NCBI GenBank assembly: GCA_009797885.1
Contig: WNKP01000007.1
Span: forward strand, 1 to 64,000
From: Flavobacteriaceae bacterium GF1
Lineage (GTDB): Bacteria > Bacteroidota > Bacteroidia > Flavobacteriales > Flavobacteriaceae
Direction: 5' to 3'
Length of the DNA: 64,000 bases
The notes under the pieces were generated by a model. The model was not told the origin of the DNA. It worked only from the letters and a program-made list of their open reading frames with translations, and did no database searches. The position numbers and the translations under genes are program-made. Positions 45,165-52,622 of the stretch are shown piece by piece; position 1 is the first letter of the stretch; each line of letters opens with the position of its first letter.

Positions 45165-45455
45165 CTATGCTACCAGTTTGCTAAATTTCTTTCTACCGAT
45201 TTTTAAATCGTTCTTGACCTCATTTAAAATGTCAAAGACCAAATCCTGTTGGTTTGCCGCCAATTTTAATCCACCTTTTAGGGCCTTATCCGCAACATTT
45301 TGCCATTGGGCCGTTATTTCCAAGGAGGTGGTAACCAATTCTTCAGTTCTTGTAAGGGCTCTATCATTTGCCTTTAACGCCATTTCTTTTGTTTTGGCCA
45401 TAGCTTTGCCGATAAGTCCTTTAGCGTTTTTCTTAGTGCTTTTATTTTTCATCAT
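45165..45455 (-). CDS. Phasin-like granule-associated protein
   Basis: 96 residues: a basic N-terminus (MMKNKSTKKNAKGLIGKAMAK), then an amphipathic helix pattern TKEMALKANDRALTRTEELVTTSLEITAQWQNVADKALKGGLKLAANQQDLVFDILNEVKNDL. The segment LAANQQDLVFDILNEVK is nearly shared with the 46401-46652 protein (TATQQDLVFDVLNGIKK), so the two are paralogues. Such helices coat PHA or lipid granules. Third gene of the set read toward the terminator at 45101. Confidence 0.65.
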   Translation of the reverse strand: MMKNKSTKKNAKGLIGKAMAKTKEMALKANDRALTRTEELVTTSLEITAQWQNVADKALKGGLKLAANQQDLVFDILNEVKNDLKIGRKKFSKLVA

Positions 45456-45509
45456 TCCTTGATTTAAAGATTAACAATAGGGCTTTGGGCCAATTTCCTT
45501 TGTGGCCTT

Positions 45510-46301
45510 TTAGCCTCTGGTTTTGGCTTCCTTTTTCCAATCGGAAAAATTGAGGTTCTTAAAGATGGGACCGGCCTTATCAAGAATACCCTGGATTTTT
45601 TCATCGCTGGCCTCTGCCAATTCCATAAAGGTTTCGATACCATTCTCGTTAAAGATTCGCTCCAGTTTAGGGCCAATTCCCTTGATCAACTTCAAATCGT
45701 CTTTCCCGGAAACTTCGACCTCTATTTTAGCTACGGCTTCTTCGGTTTGGGCCTTGGCTTTCACCGTTTTTTTGGCTTTGGTCGCCTTGCCTTTGGAGGG
45801 TTTTAACGCTTCATCAACAAATTCCTCCCCCTTATGGATTACTTTTTTGACCTGCCCCAAAACATCTTCCTTAACATCGTTGAATTTGGCGGTACCCTTT
45901 GTTTTAATGTCTTTGGCCGTTTTTTCAACTTTTTTGATCGTTGGGTTTTCGGTAACTTTCTCTTTAATGTTTTCGGTTACCTTCAAGACCGTTTTTCCAA
46001 CGGGTGTTTTGGAAACATATTCATAAGCGCGTTCCGCAGTTCCTTCATCATAACCTACGAGGTCCAATGTTCTTTCTTTACCGGATTTTACCTGTTTTTT
46101 AACCGTGTTGGCCGTATCAAAGAACATATCCATTTGCTTTCTTCGAACTGGCTCGGATTTCTTCACCAATTTCTTGGTCAATTTTTGCCATTTTTCGCCA
46201 TTCTCCAAAGTGGTATTGATGGTGGCCACAGTGGCGTTGATCAATGCACTATTGAGGCTTTTTGCTTTCTCTTTTTTTCTTTTTACAGTCGTTGTCGCCA
46301 T
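45510..46301 (-). CDS. Phasin-like protein with C-terminal helix-hairpin-helix domain
   Basis: About 263 residues from the ATG at 46301 (an upstream ATG at 46358 lies in the promoter). The N-terminal half is phasin-like (ATINTTLENGEKWQKLTKKLVKKSEPVRRKQMDMFFDTANTVKKQVKSG). A Lys-rich linker follows (KPSKGKATKAKKTVKAKAQ), then a helix-hairpin-helix domain DLKLIKGIGPKLERIFNENGIETFMELAEASDEK, found in DNA-binding and ribosomal-partner proteins. A phasin joined to a DNA-binding-type module recalls PhaM/PhaF proteins that tether granules to the nucleoid. This architecture is seen; the function is inferred. Confidence 0.7.
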   Translation of the reverse strand: MATTTVKRKKEKAKSLNSALINATVATINTTLENGEKWQKLTKKLVKKSEPVRRKQMDMFFDTANTVKKQVKSGKERTLDLVGYDEGTAERAYEYVSKTPVGKTVLKVTENIKEKVTENPTIKKVEKTAKDIKTKGTAKFNDVKEDVLGQVKKVIHKGEEFVDEALKPSKGKATKAKKTVKAKAQTEEAVAKIEVEVSGKDDLKLIKGIGPKLERIFNENGIETFMELAEASDEKIQGILDKAGPIFKNLNFSDWKKEAKTRG

Positions 46302-46342
46302 GATATTTTTTTTAAAGTATTCTTTTTGATCTATGTATGGTG

Positions 46343-46377
46343 CAAATCTAAATGCCATAAGTTACAGCTGAGTTGCA
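46343..46377 (-). promoter_or_regulatory. Promoter with tandem heptamers (SARP-type) for the phasin/HhH gene
   Basis: The -7 box TAGATTTG lies on the minus strand (46350-46343). 9 bp upstream of it sits TGCAACT-CAGC-TGTAACT (46377-46360), two direct heptamers with a 4 bp spacer. The same arrangement occurs at 46722-46688. Confidence 0.6.
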
Positions 46378-46400
46378 CTCTTGCTTTTGGGCAGATGGCC

Positions 46401-46652
46401 CTAGTCCTTACTGATTTTTTTCTTTATGCCATTCAACACATCAAAAACAAGATCTTGTTGCGTTGCAGTGATGTCCAATCCTTTTTTGATCACTGTAGAA
46501 GTGATGTTCAAGGACTTTTCTGCCACTTTAAAAGAGGTATCAAACACTTTTTCGGTGGTGCCTAAGGCAAAATCGTTCGCTTTGGTGGCCAAACACAGAA
46601 CGTTGTTCGCGGTTTTTTCGACTAGCGTTTGCTTTGTTTTGTTAGTTGCCAT
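46401..46652 (-). CDS. Small phasin-like protein
   Basis: 83 residues, all amphipathic helix: TKQTLVEKTANNVLCLATKANDFALGTTEKVF, then SFKVAEKSLNITSTVIKKGLDITATQQDLVFDVLN. It is a paralogue of the 45165-45455 protein and, with it, a likely coat protein of storage-lipid granules. It has its own promoter (46688-46722). Confidence 0.62.
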   Translation of the reverse strand: MATNKTKQTLVEKTANNVLCLATKANDFALGTTEKVFDTSFKVAEKSLNITSTVIKKGLDITATQQDLVFDVLNGIKKKISKD

Positions 46653-46687
46653 AGCTCTATATTTTTTGCGTTCTAAATTTTATAGGA

Positions 46688-46722
46688 CAAACATAAAACC
46701 AGGTAGTTACAAATGAGTTGCA
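46688..46722 (-). promoter_or_regulatory. Promoter with tandem heptamers (SARP-type) for the small phasin-like gene
   Basis: The -7 box TATGTTTG lies on the minus strand (46695-46688). TGCAACT-CATT-TGTAACT (46722-46705) sits 9 bp upstream, matching the motif at 46377-46360 in 16 of 18 bases and at the same distance. Confidence 0.6.
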
Positions 46723-46803
46723 AACTGGGGTAGGGGTTGGGCTTTTTTCTATGGATGTGAGGTAACTATTTTATTTACAGTGGGTTGGTACAGTAGAATT
46801 TCA

Positions 46804-47613
46804 TCAAGCAATGGCTTCGATTTCCTTTAATAATGCCCTAGTGGCCGGTAGCGGGGGTATCCCATATTCCTCATCAAGGATATCGGCACATTTTTGATAG
46901 GTTTTTAGGGCCTGTGGCCGATTGCCCTTGGCAATATAGGCCGACATTTGAATGCGGTAGGCATCCTCCCAGGTTTTGTCAATGGCAATCGCCTGTTGCG
47001 CAAGGCGAATACTCTCCATGGGATTGGTGGTCACCAACAGCTCGGCAAGATTGACCAATGCGCCAAGAATCAGGATCTGTGTTTTTTCCCGTTCCTCGGA
47101 GGACCAATCCTCAAAAATCCGATTTGGCAGATACATCCCCTGATAGAGTACAATGGCATTTTGGTACGCCTCTTTAGCAATTTTCGGAAAGCTTCCCAGC
47201 GCGCTATTGCCGATAATGATATATTTTTCAATGGCATCAACATCAATCCAAACCAAATCCAGATTCAGTTGATAGGTCACGCCCTGGCGTTCTACATAAA
47301 TGGCTTCCGTTCTTGCGGGTCGATGGGGTTCCAACACTTTATTTACGCCGTGGAGTGCCACCTTAAAATCACGGTCGTCACCTTCTTCCCACAAATGCTC
47401 CATAATCTGTTCTTTATGAAGGGCGTGTTTGTTCCGATAGGAAATAAGGTATTGGATCAGTTGGATGGTTTTGTCCCTGCCCCAATCCTTTGCGCTGACC
47501 TTCTCGCCTTCACGCCATAGGGCAAACCGTCCCAAAGTCTGAAATTTGATCGGTGCTTTGAGCTGAAACTCTTTAAGGTCCGCCAACCGGGCTGTCAGTT
47601 CCTTGCTTGACAC
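46804..47613 (-). CDS. SARP-like transcriptional activator (winged HTH + BTAD)
   Basis: 269 residues, starting with GTG at 47613, 3 bp after the preceding gene's stop. The N-terminal OmpR-type winged helix reads FQTLGRFALWREGEKV and WGRDKTIQLIQYLISYRNKHALHKEQIMEHLW, with LHGVNKVLEP as a recognition-helix region. A BTAD tetratricopeptide region follows (about 110-265: AYQNAIVLYQGMYLPNRIFEDW, SIRLAQQAIAIDKTWEDAYRIQMSAYIAKGNRPQALKTYQKCADIL). SARP proteins recognise tandem heptamers about 8 bp upstream of the -10; two such sites stand in front of the adjacent phasin-like genes. Confidence 0.85.
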   Translation of the reverse strand: MSSKELTARLADLKEFQLKAPIKFQTLGRFALWREGEKVSAKDWGRDKTIQLIQYLISYRNKHALHKEQIMEHLWEEGDDRDFKVALHGVNKVLEPHRPARTEAIYVERQGVTYQLNLDLVWIDVDAIEKYIIIGNSALGSFPKIAKEAYQNAIVLYQGMYLPNRIFEDWSSEEREKTQILILGALVNLAELLVTTNPMESIRLAQQAIAIDKTWEDAYRIQMSAYIAKGNRPQALKTYQKCADILDEEYGIPPLPATRALLKEIEAIA

Positions 47614-47616
47614 GGC

Positions 47617-48207
47617 TTATTTTGCTTTAGAGGGCGGGGTTTTTGCTTTGGCCGCTGGTTTTTTCGCAGTCCTAGACGTTCTTGAGGAAGTTCTTGTTTT
47701 TTTTGCCGCTGCCCCAGACAGGGCATCCACTTTTTTGGACAGTTCCGCTACTGAATGGGTCAATTCCACCAAGGTTTCATGTATGGTCTTAAAATCCGAT
47801 TTGGAAGCATTCCGCCATTGGTCTATTGGTACTTTGTCCCACAATTCCTCCCCATATTCACTCAATTGATCTTGTAAATTGGCCACTTGCTTTCGGGGAT
47901 CTTTCAGGGTTTCCTTTAGTATCTTGGGCCCTGTTGTGGCCACTGACTTAAAAAGGGAAAAGCTTTTGGTTAAAATGTTTTCCTGCTCTTCCGATGTTCG
48001 GTCATTTGTGGCATTCATGGTCAAATCTGCCAGATGCTGCCGTATAAAGGCCACGGCTTCCTTAAAGTCGGAGAAATTCAGGTCTTCACCGCCTTGAACG
48101 TGCGAAACATTTCCTCGCCATTGTACTTCGGATTCCCCATTTTCATCATAAATCTTTTGTGTAAACCGCATCATAAAAGATGCCGTTTGTGCTGCCTTTT
48201 TTGCCAT
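47617..48207 (-). CDS. Phasin-like protein with AKP-rich tail (PhaF-like)
   Basis: 196 residues from the ATG at 48207 (MAKKAAQTASF); a longer in-frame start at 48318 encodes a non-conserved-looking leader. The central helices (DFKEAVAFIRQHLADLT, QVANLQDQLSEYGEELWDK, IHETLVELTHSVAELSKKVDAL) are followed by a basic Lys/Ala/Pro tail (AAKKTRTSSRTSRTAKKPAAKAKTPPSKAK) like the histone-H1-like tails of PhaF/PhaM. This would let the protein bridge granule and DNA. It also resembles generic granule-regulator proteins; no single family is certain. Confidence 0.55.
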   Translation of the reverse strand: MAKKAAQTASFMMRFTQKIYDENGESEVQWRGNVSHVQGGEDLNFSDFKEAVAFIRQHLADLTMNATNDRTSEEQENILTKSFSLFKSVATTGPKILKETLKDPRKQVANLQDQLSEYGEELWDKVPIDQWRNASKSDFKTIHETLVELTHSVAELSKKVDALSGAAAKKTRTSSRTSRTAKKPAAKAKTPPSKAK

Positions 48208-48576
48208 TCTTCTTTTTTTAATTGGGTTTAGGGAATTTGCTATTCCTAAAAATAGCCATAATTCTTTGGGTTTGGGATTACGTTTTGCCAAAAAACGAGT
48301 AAAACCAACAAGGCTCAAAAAAATACCAGATCTGAACTACAGAACAGGCGGGTGGTGTTCTTAAGGGCAATCGCATATGTATAGCAAGTGGCCGGGTGCC
48401 ATAACGTACGATAGTACAGATGTCGGTGACGCTATTCCTTTTGCATATTAATCAGATATAGGATGCCGAGCAAGTTATACCAAAGGAAGAAAAAGTGGCT
48501 TAAGCATAAAAGAACATATTCACGGTCTTTGGGAGACTGGACTATGGCTTTTCATGGGATACATTGTTGTAACACG
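48208..48576. other. 369 bp intergenic region: promoter of the phasin-like operon plus end of cassette array
   Basis: The part next to 48207 is AT-rich and should hold the promoter of the 48207-46804 pair. From about 48401 it contains the attC-like element of the next cassette (AAC at 48403; GTTGTAACAC at 48566-48575). Confidence 0.5.
48401..48575 (-). repeat. attC-like element at distal end of second array segment
   Basis: It begins ATAACGTACG and ends ATACATTGTTGTAACAC. GTTGTAACAC (48566-48575) is the exact complement of GTGTTACAAC (49119-49128). Confidence 0.5.
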
Positions 48577-49104
48577 TTATTTTTCAAAATCAGTTTTGTT
48601 TTTAATCACAAATGCAATTAATAATTCGGTCAAATTATCCTGATATTCGTAAAATTCCGAATCACATTTATTCCAATTTTCTTCAGCCTTTTCTTCAATC
48701 AGTTCCAGTTCATTTTGTCTTTCAGCTCTGTCCTTTGGTACAGTTCCGTTTTTAAATTCCGAATTTGCCTTTTTAACTATTTCCGCTGTTTTATTCGCTC
48801 CAATTTTAGTCAGAGCGTCAATAGTTTCATTTGCATAGTTTCCACTTGAGTTCCAGTAAAATTGATGAAATCCACCATTATTAATTTCGCGCTCTAGATT
48901 TTCAACAATCAACAAGACTTTTTGCGATTCGTTCAGTCGGTCAATTTTCTCTCCGAATTCACATTTTTTGTTCAGATATGTGTCAATTTTCATTACAATC
49001 ATATCTCGTCTTTCGATTTTGAGAACTTTGTCCAAATCAAAATCAGTTTGTGAACTTGCATTGGCTGAAAATAATGAAGCTATGAATATTAATAGTTTTT
49101 TCAT
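48577..49104 (-). CDS. DMP19/DUF4375 family protein, secreted
   Basis: 175 residues with a signal-like N-terminus (LLIFIASLFSANASSQ). The body carries the family pattern QKVLLIVENLEREINNGGFHQFYWNSSGNYANETIDALTKIGANKTAEIVKKA, characteristic of the DMP19/DUF4375 family (DNA-mimic-like acidic proteins and relatives). Most members are cytoplasmic; an export signal here is unusual. Perfect 10 bp cassette boundary pair. Confidence 0.75.
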   Translation of the reverse strand: MKKLLIFIASLFSANASSQTDFDLDKVLKIERRDMIVMKIDTYLNKKCEFGEKIDRLNESQKVLLIVENLEREINNGGFHQFYWNSSGNYANETIDALTKIGANKTAEIVKKANSEFKNGTVPKDRAERQNELELIEEKAEENWNKCDSEFYEYQDNLTELLIAFVIKNKTDFEK

Positions 49105-49118
49105 GGGTTCTCTTTAAT

Positions 49119-49180
49119 GTGTTACAACGGCTAGTATATGCGTAGTGCGACCGATTGGGGAGCATTATCACATATACAGT
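49119..49180 (-). repeat. attC-like element (compact)
   Basis: GTGTTACAACGGCTAGTATATG (49119-49140) and CATATACAGTGTTAGTAGC (49162-49180). The inner GTATATG/CATATAC arms are perfect and the outer boxes are AAC and GTT. At about 60 bp it has the size of a classical attC. Confidence 0.6.
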
Positions 49181-49181
49181 G

Positions 49182-49937
49182 TTAGTAGCGAGCTTCTTTT
49201 CTTTTAAGAGCAACGTATTTAGCATACTCAAACCCGCCATTTTTTGGAATCCCGTAGACTGGGAAATTCAAATCTTTCGTTTCATCATCCCCGTAGAAGA
49301 AATTCAGGTTTACATTATAGTCAACAGAGTTTACATTTTGGCTGTAATAATTGTTAAGCATTTCTATATCGTCTATTTCCGGATTTAATAATTGCTTGCC
49401 ACTGGCAATATTTACATATACTTCCTGTTCCAAGCAATCATAAAGGGTTTCAGGTTTTCCATTTTTTATCCAATAAATGGTTCTGTATACATATTCTTTT
49501 GTTCTCTGAACAATGATTTCCTCACTAACGGTTTCACTTGTCCAAAAAATAGGCGTACAAAAATTTCGATTGACCAAGCCGTCAAATTCAAACTTATTCT
49601 TGTAGTCCGTTACAGCATAATTTGACCATGAGCCCTCGACATCATCAATTAAATTGATTGCGACCTGTAAGGTACGGCCTGGTGAATCATCCAATTCGTA
49701 ATTGATCTGTTCAAGACTCTTACTTACCAACTCCTCCGCATCAAATTCAATTAATGCCTCTATTTTGTTCAAAGCAAGTTCCTTTCCCATTGGATTGAAA
49801 CCGGCAATGGGCAAAACCATTTCGTCTTTATTTGCTCCTTGCAATAAGAACAAGTACTTATCAAATCGCGCTTTATTTCTTGGCAATTGATACAATGCTA
49901 AAATCTTATCCAAAACTTTCAGTAATTCGAATTTCAT
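49182..49937 (-). CDS. Hypothetical cytoplasmic protein (cassette gene)
   Basis: 251 residues, no signal or TM. It starts MKFELLKVLDKILALYQLP, then RFDKYLFLLQGANKDEMVLPIAGFNPMGKE. A distinct middle reads GRTLQVAINLIDDVEGSWSNYAVTDYKNKFEF, and FCTPIFWTSETVSEEIIVQRTKEYVYRTIYW follows. Acidic, beta-rich; similar unknown proteins are common in Bacteroidota array regions. No family or active-site motif recognised. Confidence 0.55.
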   Translation of the reverse strand: MKFELLKVLDKILALYQLPRNKARFDKYLFLLQGANKDEMVLPIAGFNPMGKELALNKIEALIEFDAEELVSKSLEQINYELDDSPGRTLQVAINLIDDVEGSWSNYAVTDYKNKFEFDGLVNRNFCTPIFWTSETVSEEIIVQRTKEYVYRTIYWIKNGKPETLYDCLEQEVYVNIASGKQLLNPEIDDIEMLNNYYSQNVNSVDYNVNLNFFYGDDETKDLNFPVYGIPKNGGFEYAKYVALKRKEARY

Positions 49938-49948
49938 ATTTTGGTTCA

Positions 49949-50092
49949 GCTTGTCTCTAACGGTATAGTGTATGGGTGGTAGCGGGTTTCTACCGACAAA
50001 CCTTTCGGTTTTGTATTGACCTTAATTTTGCCTTAATGCTTTCGTTTTATCACTTAAACCGCTATTACTTATACACTGTGTTACCCACAGGC
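49949..50092 (-). repeat. attC-like element
   Basis: TCTAACGGTATAGTGTATGG (49955-49974) pairs with TATACACTGTGTT (50069-50081). AGTGTATg and TATACACT form perfect inner arms and AACgg/GTT the outer boxes. The loop carries TAGCGGGTTTCTACCG and AACCGCTATT, a second partial stem. Confidence 0.55.
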
Positions 50093-50847
50093 TTTCTTTC
50101 TTTAAATTCAGTTGGGTCGTGATAACCGAAATATTCCATTTGATTACCATATTTTCCGATTACTTCTCTAACTGTTTCTAATGATTCAAGCCTTAATTGC
50201 TTATCAACTGCCCTAATTGTCGCTAATTGATCAATAGGATGGTTTTTATCTTCCAGTTCAGCTCTTAAATAGTAAGCGTCTCCAACATAAAAAGTCCATT
50301 TATTATTGGTCTTTATGGCAATTCCACAATGCCCAAGTGTATGTCCGAACAGGGGGATTAAAAGCACTTCTGTTTGTGTGTTTAGGTCAACTTTTCTTGC
50401 TGGAAGTCCGAACCATTCAGTATCATTTGTTTCATAAAGTTCCAAATCTGGTTTGTGAGATAATTGTTGCGGTAAGTATCTTTCGTTTCCGCTTTTAAAA
50501 CCCTCATACTCTTCTTTTGAAACGTGAACCTTAGCTTTAGGGAAATCTGCCAATCCTCCGACGTGGTCAGGGTCTAGATGTGAACAGACAATATTCTCAA
50601 CGTTATTGGGATTAAGTCCAAGCTTTTCAATCTGTCTAATAGCAGTTAAACCTTCTTCAAATTCAAATCCAGTAACTTCAATCAACTCTTTTCCTAATCT
50701 TTTTTCGGGTTCTTTGGATTCTAAGAGTCCAATTCCAGCATCAATGAGGATTAGTTTTTCATTTTCTTGAATGAGCAAACAATGGCCAATAGCAGAACCC
50801 ATTGGTGATTCAATTTTGACGCAATTTAGATGATGAATTTTTCCCAT
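50065..50847 (-). CDS. MBL fold metallo-hydrolase (AHL lactonase-like)
   Basis: 260 residues. The metallo-beta-lactamase core: IGHCLLIQENEKLILIDAGIG, the metal motif CSHLDPDHVGGL (His90, Asp92, Asp94, His95), FGHTLGHCGI and YVGDAYYLR. The canonical HxHxDH reads HxDxDH here, so one zinc ligand is Asp. N-acyl homoserine lactonases and related lactone hydrolases are the nearest known group by layout, but quorum-quenching activity is not demonstrated. Its last codons lie inside the attC-like element. Confidence 0.82.
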   Translation of the reverse strand: MGKIHHLNCVKIESPMGSAIGHCLLIQENEKLILIDAGIGLLESKEPEKRLGKELIEVTGFEFEEGLTAIRQIEKLGLNPNNVENIVCSHLDPDHVGGLADFPKAKVHVSKEEYEGFKSGNERYLPQQLSHKPDLELYETNDTEWFGLPARKVDLNTQTEVLLIPLFGHTLGHCGIAIKTNNKWTFYVGDAYYLRAELEDKNHPIDQLATIRAVDKQLRLESLETVREVIGKYGNQMEYFGYHDPTEFKERKPVGNTVYK

Positions 50848-50924
50848 AGCTATATGTGGTTTTGTGTATTCAGCTCGTGTAGAACGACCCGCTAAACGTA
50901 GTTCCGGGATTTTAGGGAAATATA

Positions 50925-51029
50925 GCGAAATCGATTAACAATGCCGCAAGAAACGAACATCCGATTTCTCTTGTGGCGTTGTTTGCCAGGTAGGTCCCAT
51001 AGGGACCGTTGCTTGTCGATTTAACAGCC
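50925..51029 (-). repeat. attC-like/hairpin spacer
   Basis: AACAATGCCGCAAGAAA and TTTCTCTTGTGGCGTTGTT (about 50938-50986) form a near-perfect 17-19 bp stem. A second palindrome GGTCCCATAGGGACC lies at 50993-51007. TTTAACAGCC (51020-51029) matches GGCCGTTAAC (52490-52499) in 8 of 10 positions. Confidence 0.5.
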
Positions 51030-51033
51030 GCTT

Positions 51034-52461
51034 TTATTTTCCTTCTATAATCTCTATTAAATCAGCTACAGCGTTTTTATGACCATGAAGTATGTTTTCT
51101 TTTCTAAAAACCTTTAACTCAATATCAGGTGTAACGCCGGATACCTCATAAAATTCACCATCTGTATTAACTAATCTTTGATTGGAATAGGTCGTATAAA
51201 AATCACTGATTGATTTTCCCAACATACCAGATAGCGTACCTAACGTATTTGTTCCTACAAGTTTAGCATTCGGTAAGGCGCCCATCATCATAGCAAAGCC
51301 TTCCGCTGCGCTTCTGCTAATGTCCGTCATAAGCACATAAACGGGCTTTGTAAACCGTATGGAATCAGCTGGATATATAATCACATCATCCTCATCATAA
51401 AACTCACCATTAGTGTAGACCTGACTTGTATGGGAAGAAACGGGAATGTCCGTAAAATAGCTGGCAATCGTGAGTGCGGTTGCATCATATCCTCCAAAAT
51501 TGAAACTGACATCAATAATGATGGCCTCTTTCGTTTGAAAAGTTTCCATTATTCTTCGCATTTGTGCGTTAAGGCTATCTATTTGCTGCTTTCTTGAAAA
51601 TTCTTTATCTAAAAAACCGGCAAAAGAGTGAATATGGATATAGCCAATATTTTCAGTTAACTGCCCCCATTCTATTTTGTCATTTGCTATTTTTTGCCCA
51701 TTTCCTTGCAACAGGCCATCCGATATATTGCTATAACTGGTATTGAAAAACAAATCAAAATAGGCGTTAAGGTCTTTTATCTCCGATTGTTCTTTGAACG
51801 CTTCCTTTACAATTTCCGCTGATGGTGTTATGCGATATTGCAGCGACTTTCCGGTCTTGGAAATAACCTTTGTATGCTGGTCTTTTGTTAGTGTTGCAAC
51901 TTTTCCCATAGTGTTGAACAGGGCTTCATTTCCCATTGAAACACTATCCTTGTACTTGGTATGCAATTCCGTCCAATTCAGATTCCTTTCATCACTAAAA
52001 GCATAATTTTCCTGCATTGTCTCTAGATATAATTTAAAGGAATCTTCAGGATTCAGTGCTGTCATTTCGGAAAATTCAAGTGTATTTTTAGGAAGTTTAT
52101 CAACGCTAATAAAGTCTTTTTTTGTCTGTAGTATTTGGGTTTTATCACCGAAATCGGTTAGGTAAATTCCCAAAGTATCTTCACGAAGTGTAAATTGACT
52201 TTGTGAATTTAATAGACCTTCCAGATAATCATTTTTTTCTTTATAGTTGAAGTTCTTGGTATAACTGTAAAGCAAAATACTGTCCTTGCGTACTTCCAGG
52301 TAATATCCATTTCCAATCGACTTCCAGATACCTTGGATTAAAGGATTGGTTTTGTTGGCCTCACTTAGAAAAGTACGTTGAGGCTTATTGGTTGGATCAA
52401 CTTTCTTTTTGGCACAACCTAAAAGAAATAGAATGGTCAATAGGTAAAGGCTACATCTCAT
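51034..52461 (-). CDS. S41 family (C-terminal processing) peptidase lipoprotein
   Basis: About 475 residues from the ATG at 52461. A lipoprotein signal (LYLLTILFLLGCAKKK, Cys) precedes a DPP-like N-terminal region, then an S41 peptidase domain: IGYIHIHSFAGF, EAIIIDVSFNFGGYDATALTIASYF and the nucleophile region PVYVLMTDISRSAAEGFAMMMGALPNAKLVGTNTLGTLS (Ser in SRSAAEG). It lacks a clear PDZ domain, typical of tricorn-core or IRBP-like S41 peptidases. Single-gene cassette. Confidence 0.85.
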   Translation of the reverse strand: MRCSLYLLTILFLLGCAKKKVDPTNKPQRTFLSEANKTNPLIQGIWKSIGNGYYLEVRKDSILLYSYTKNFNYKEKNDYLEGLLNSQSQFTLREDTLGIYLTDFGDKTQILQTKKDFISVDKLPKNTLEFSEMTALNPEDSFKLYLETMQENYAFSDERNLNWTELHTKYKDSVSMGNEALFNTMGKVATLTKDQHTKVISKTGKSLQYRITPSAEIVKEAFKEQSEIKDLNAYFDLFFNTSYSNISDGLLQGNGQKIANDKIEWGQLTENIGYIHIHSFAGFLDKEFSRKQQIDSLNAQMRRIMETFQTKEAIIIDVSFNFGGYDATALTIASYFTDIPVSSHTSQVYTNGEFYDEDDVIIYPADSIRFTKPVYVLMTDISRSAAEGFAMMMGALPNAKLVGTNTLGTLSGMLGKSISDFYTTYSNQRLVNTDGEFYEVSGVTPDIELKVFRKENILHGHKNAVADLIEIIEGK

Positions 52462-52489
52462 AATTAAAAATCTCAAGGTGAATCTAAAT

Positions 52490-52622
52490 GGCCGTTAACG
52501 GCTTCGGCTATGATTTCGACCAGGAAGGGGAGAAATCAAGCTAAATTATTTGTTAGTCCAATTTAGGAATATTTGGAAAGAGACTTCAAGGTAGGAGTGA
52601 ATTATAGCCCCTGTTGTTTGTA
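52490..52622 (-). repeat. attC-like element
   Basis: GGCCGTTAACGGCTTCGGCT, TATGATTTCGACC...GAAATCAAGC, then AATTATAGCCCCTGTTGTTT. It shares its internal words with the elements at 31718 and 32251. Confidence 0.6.
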
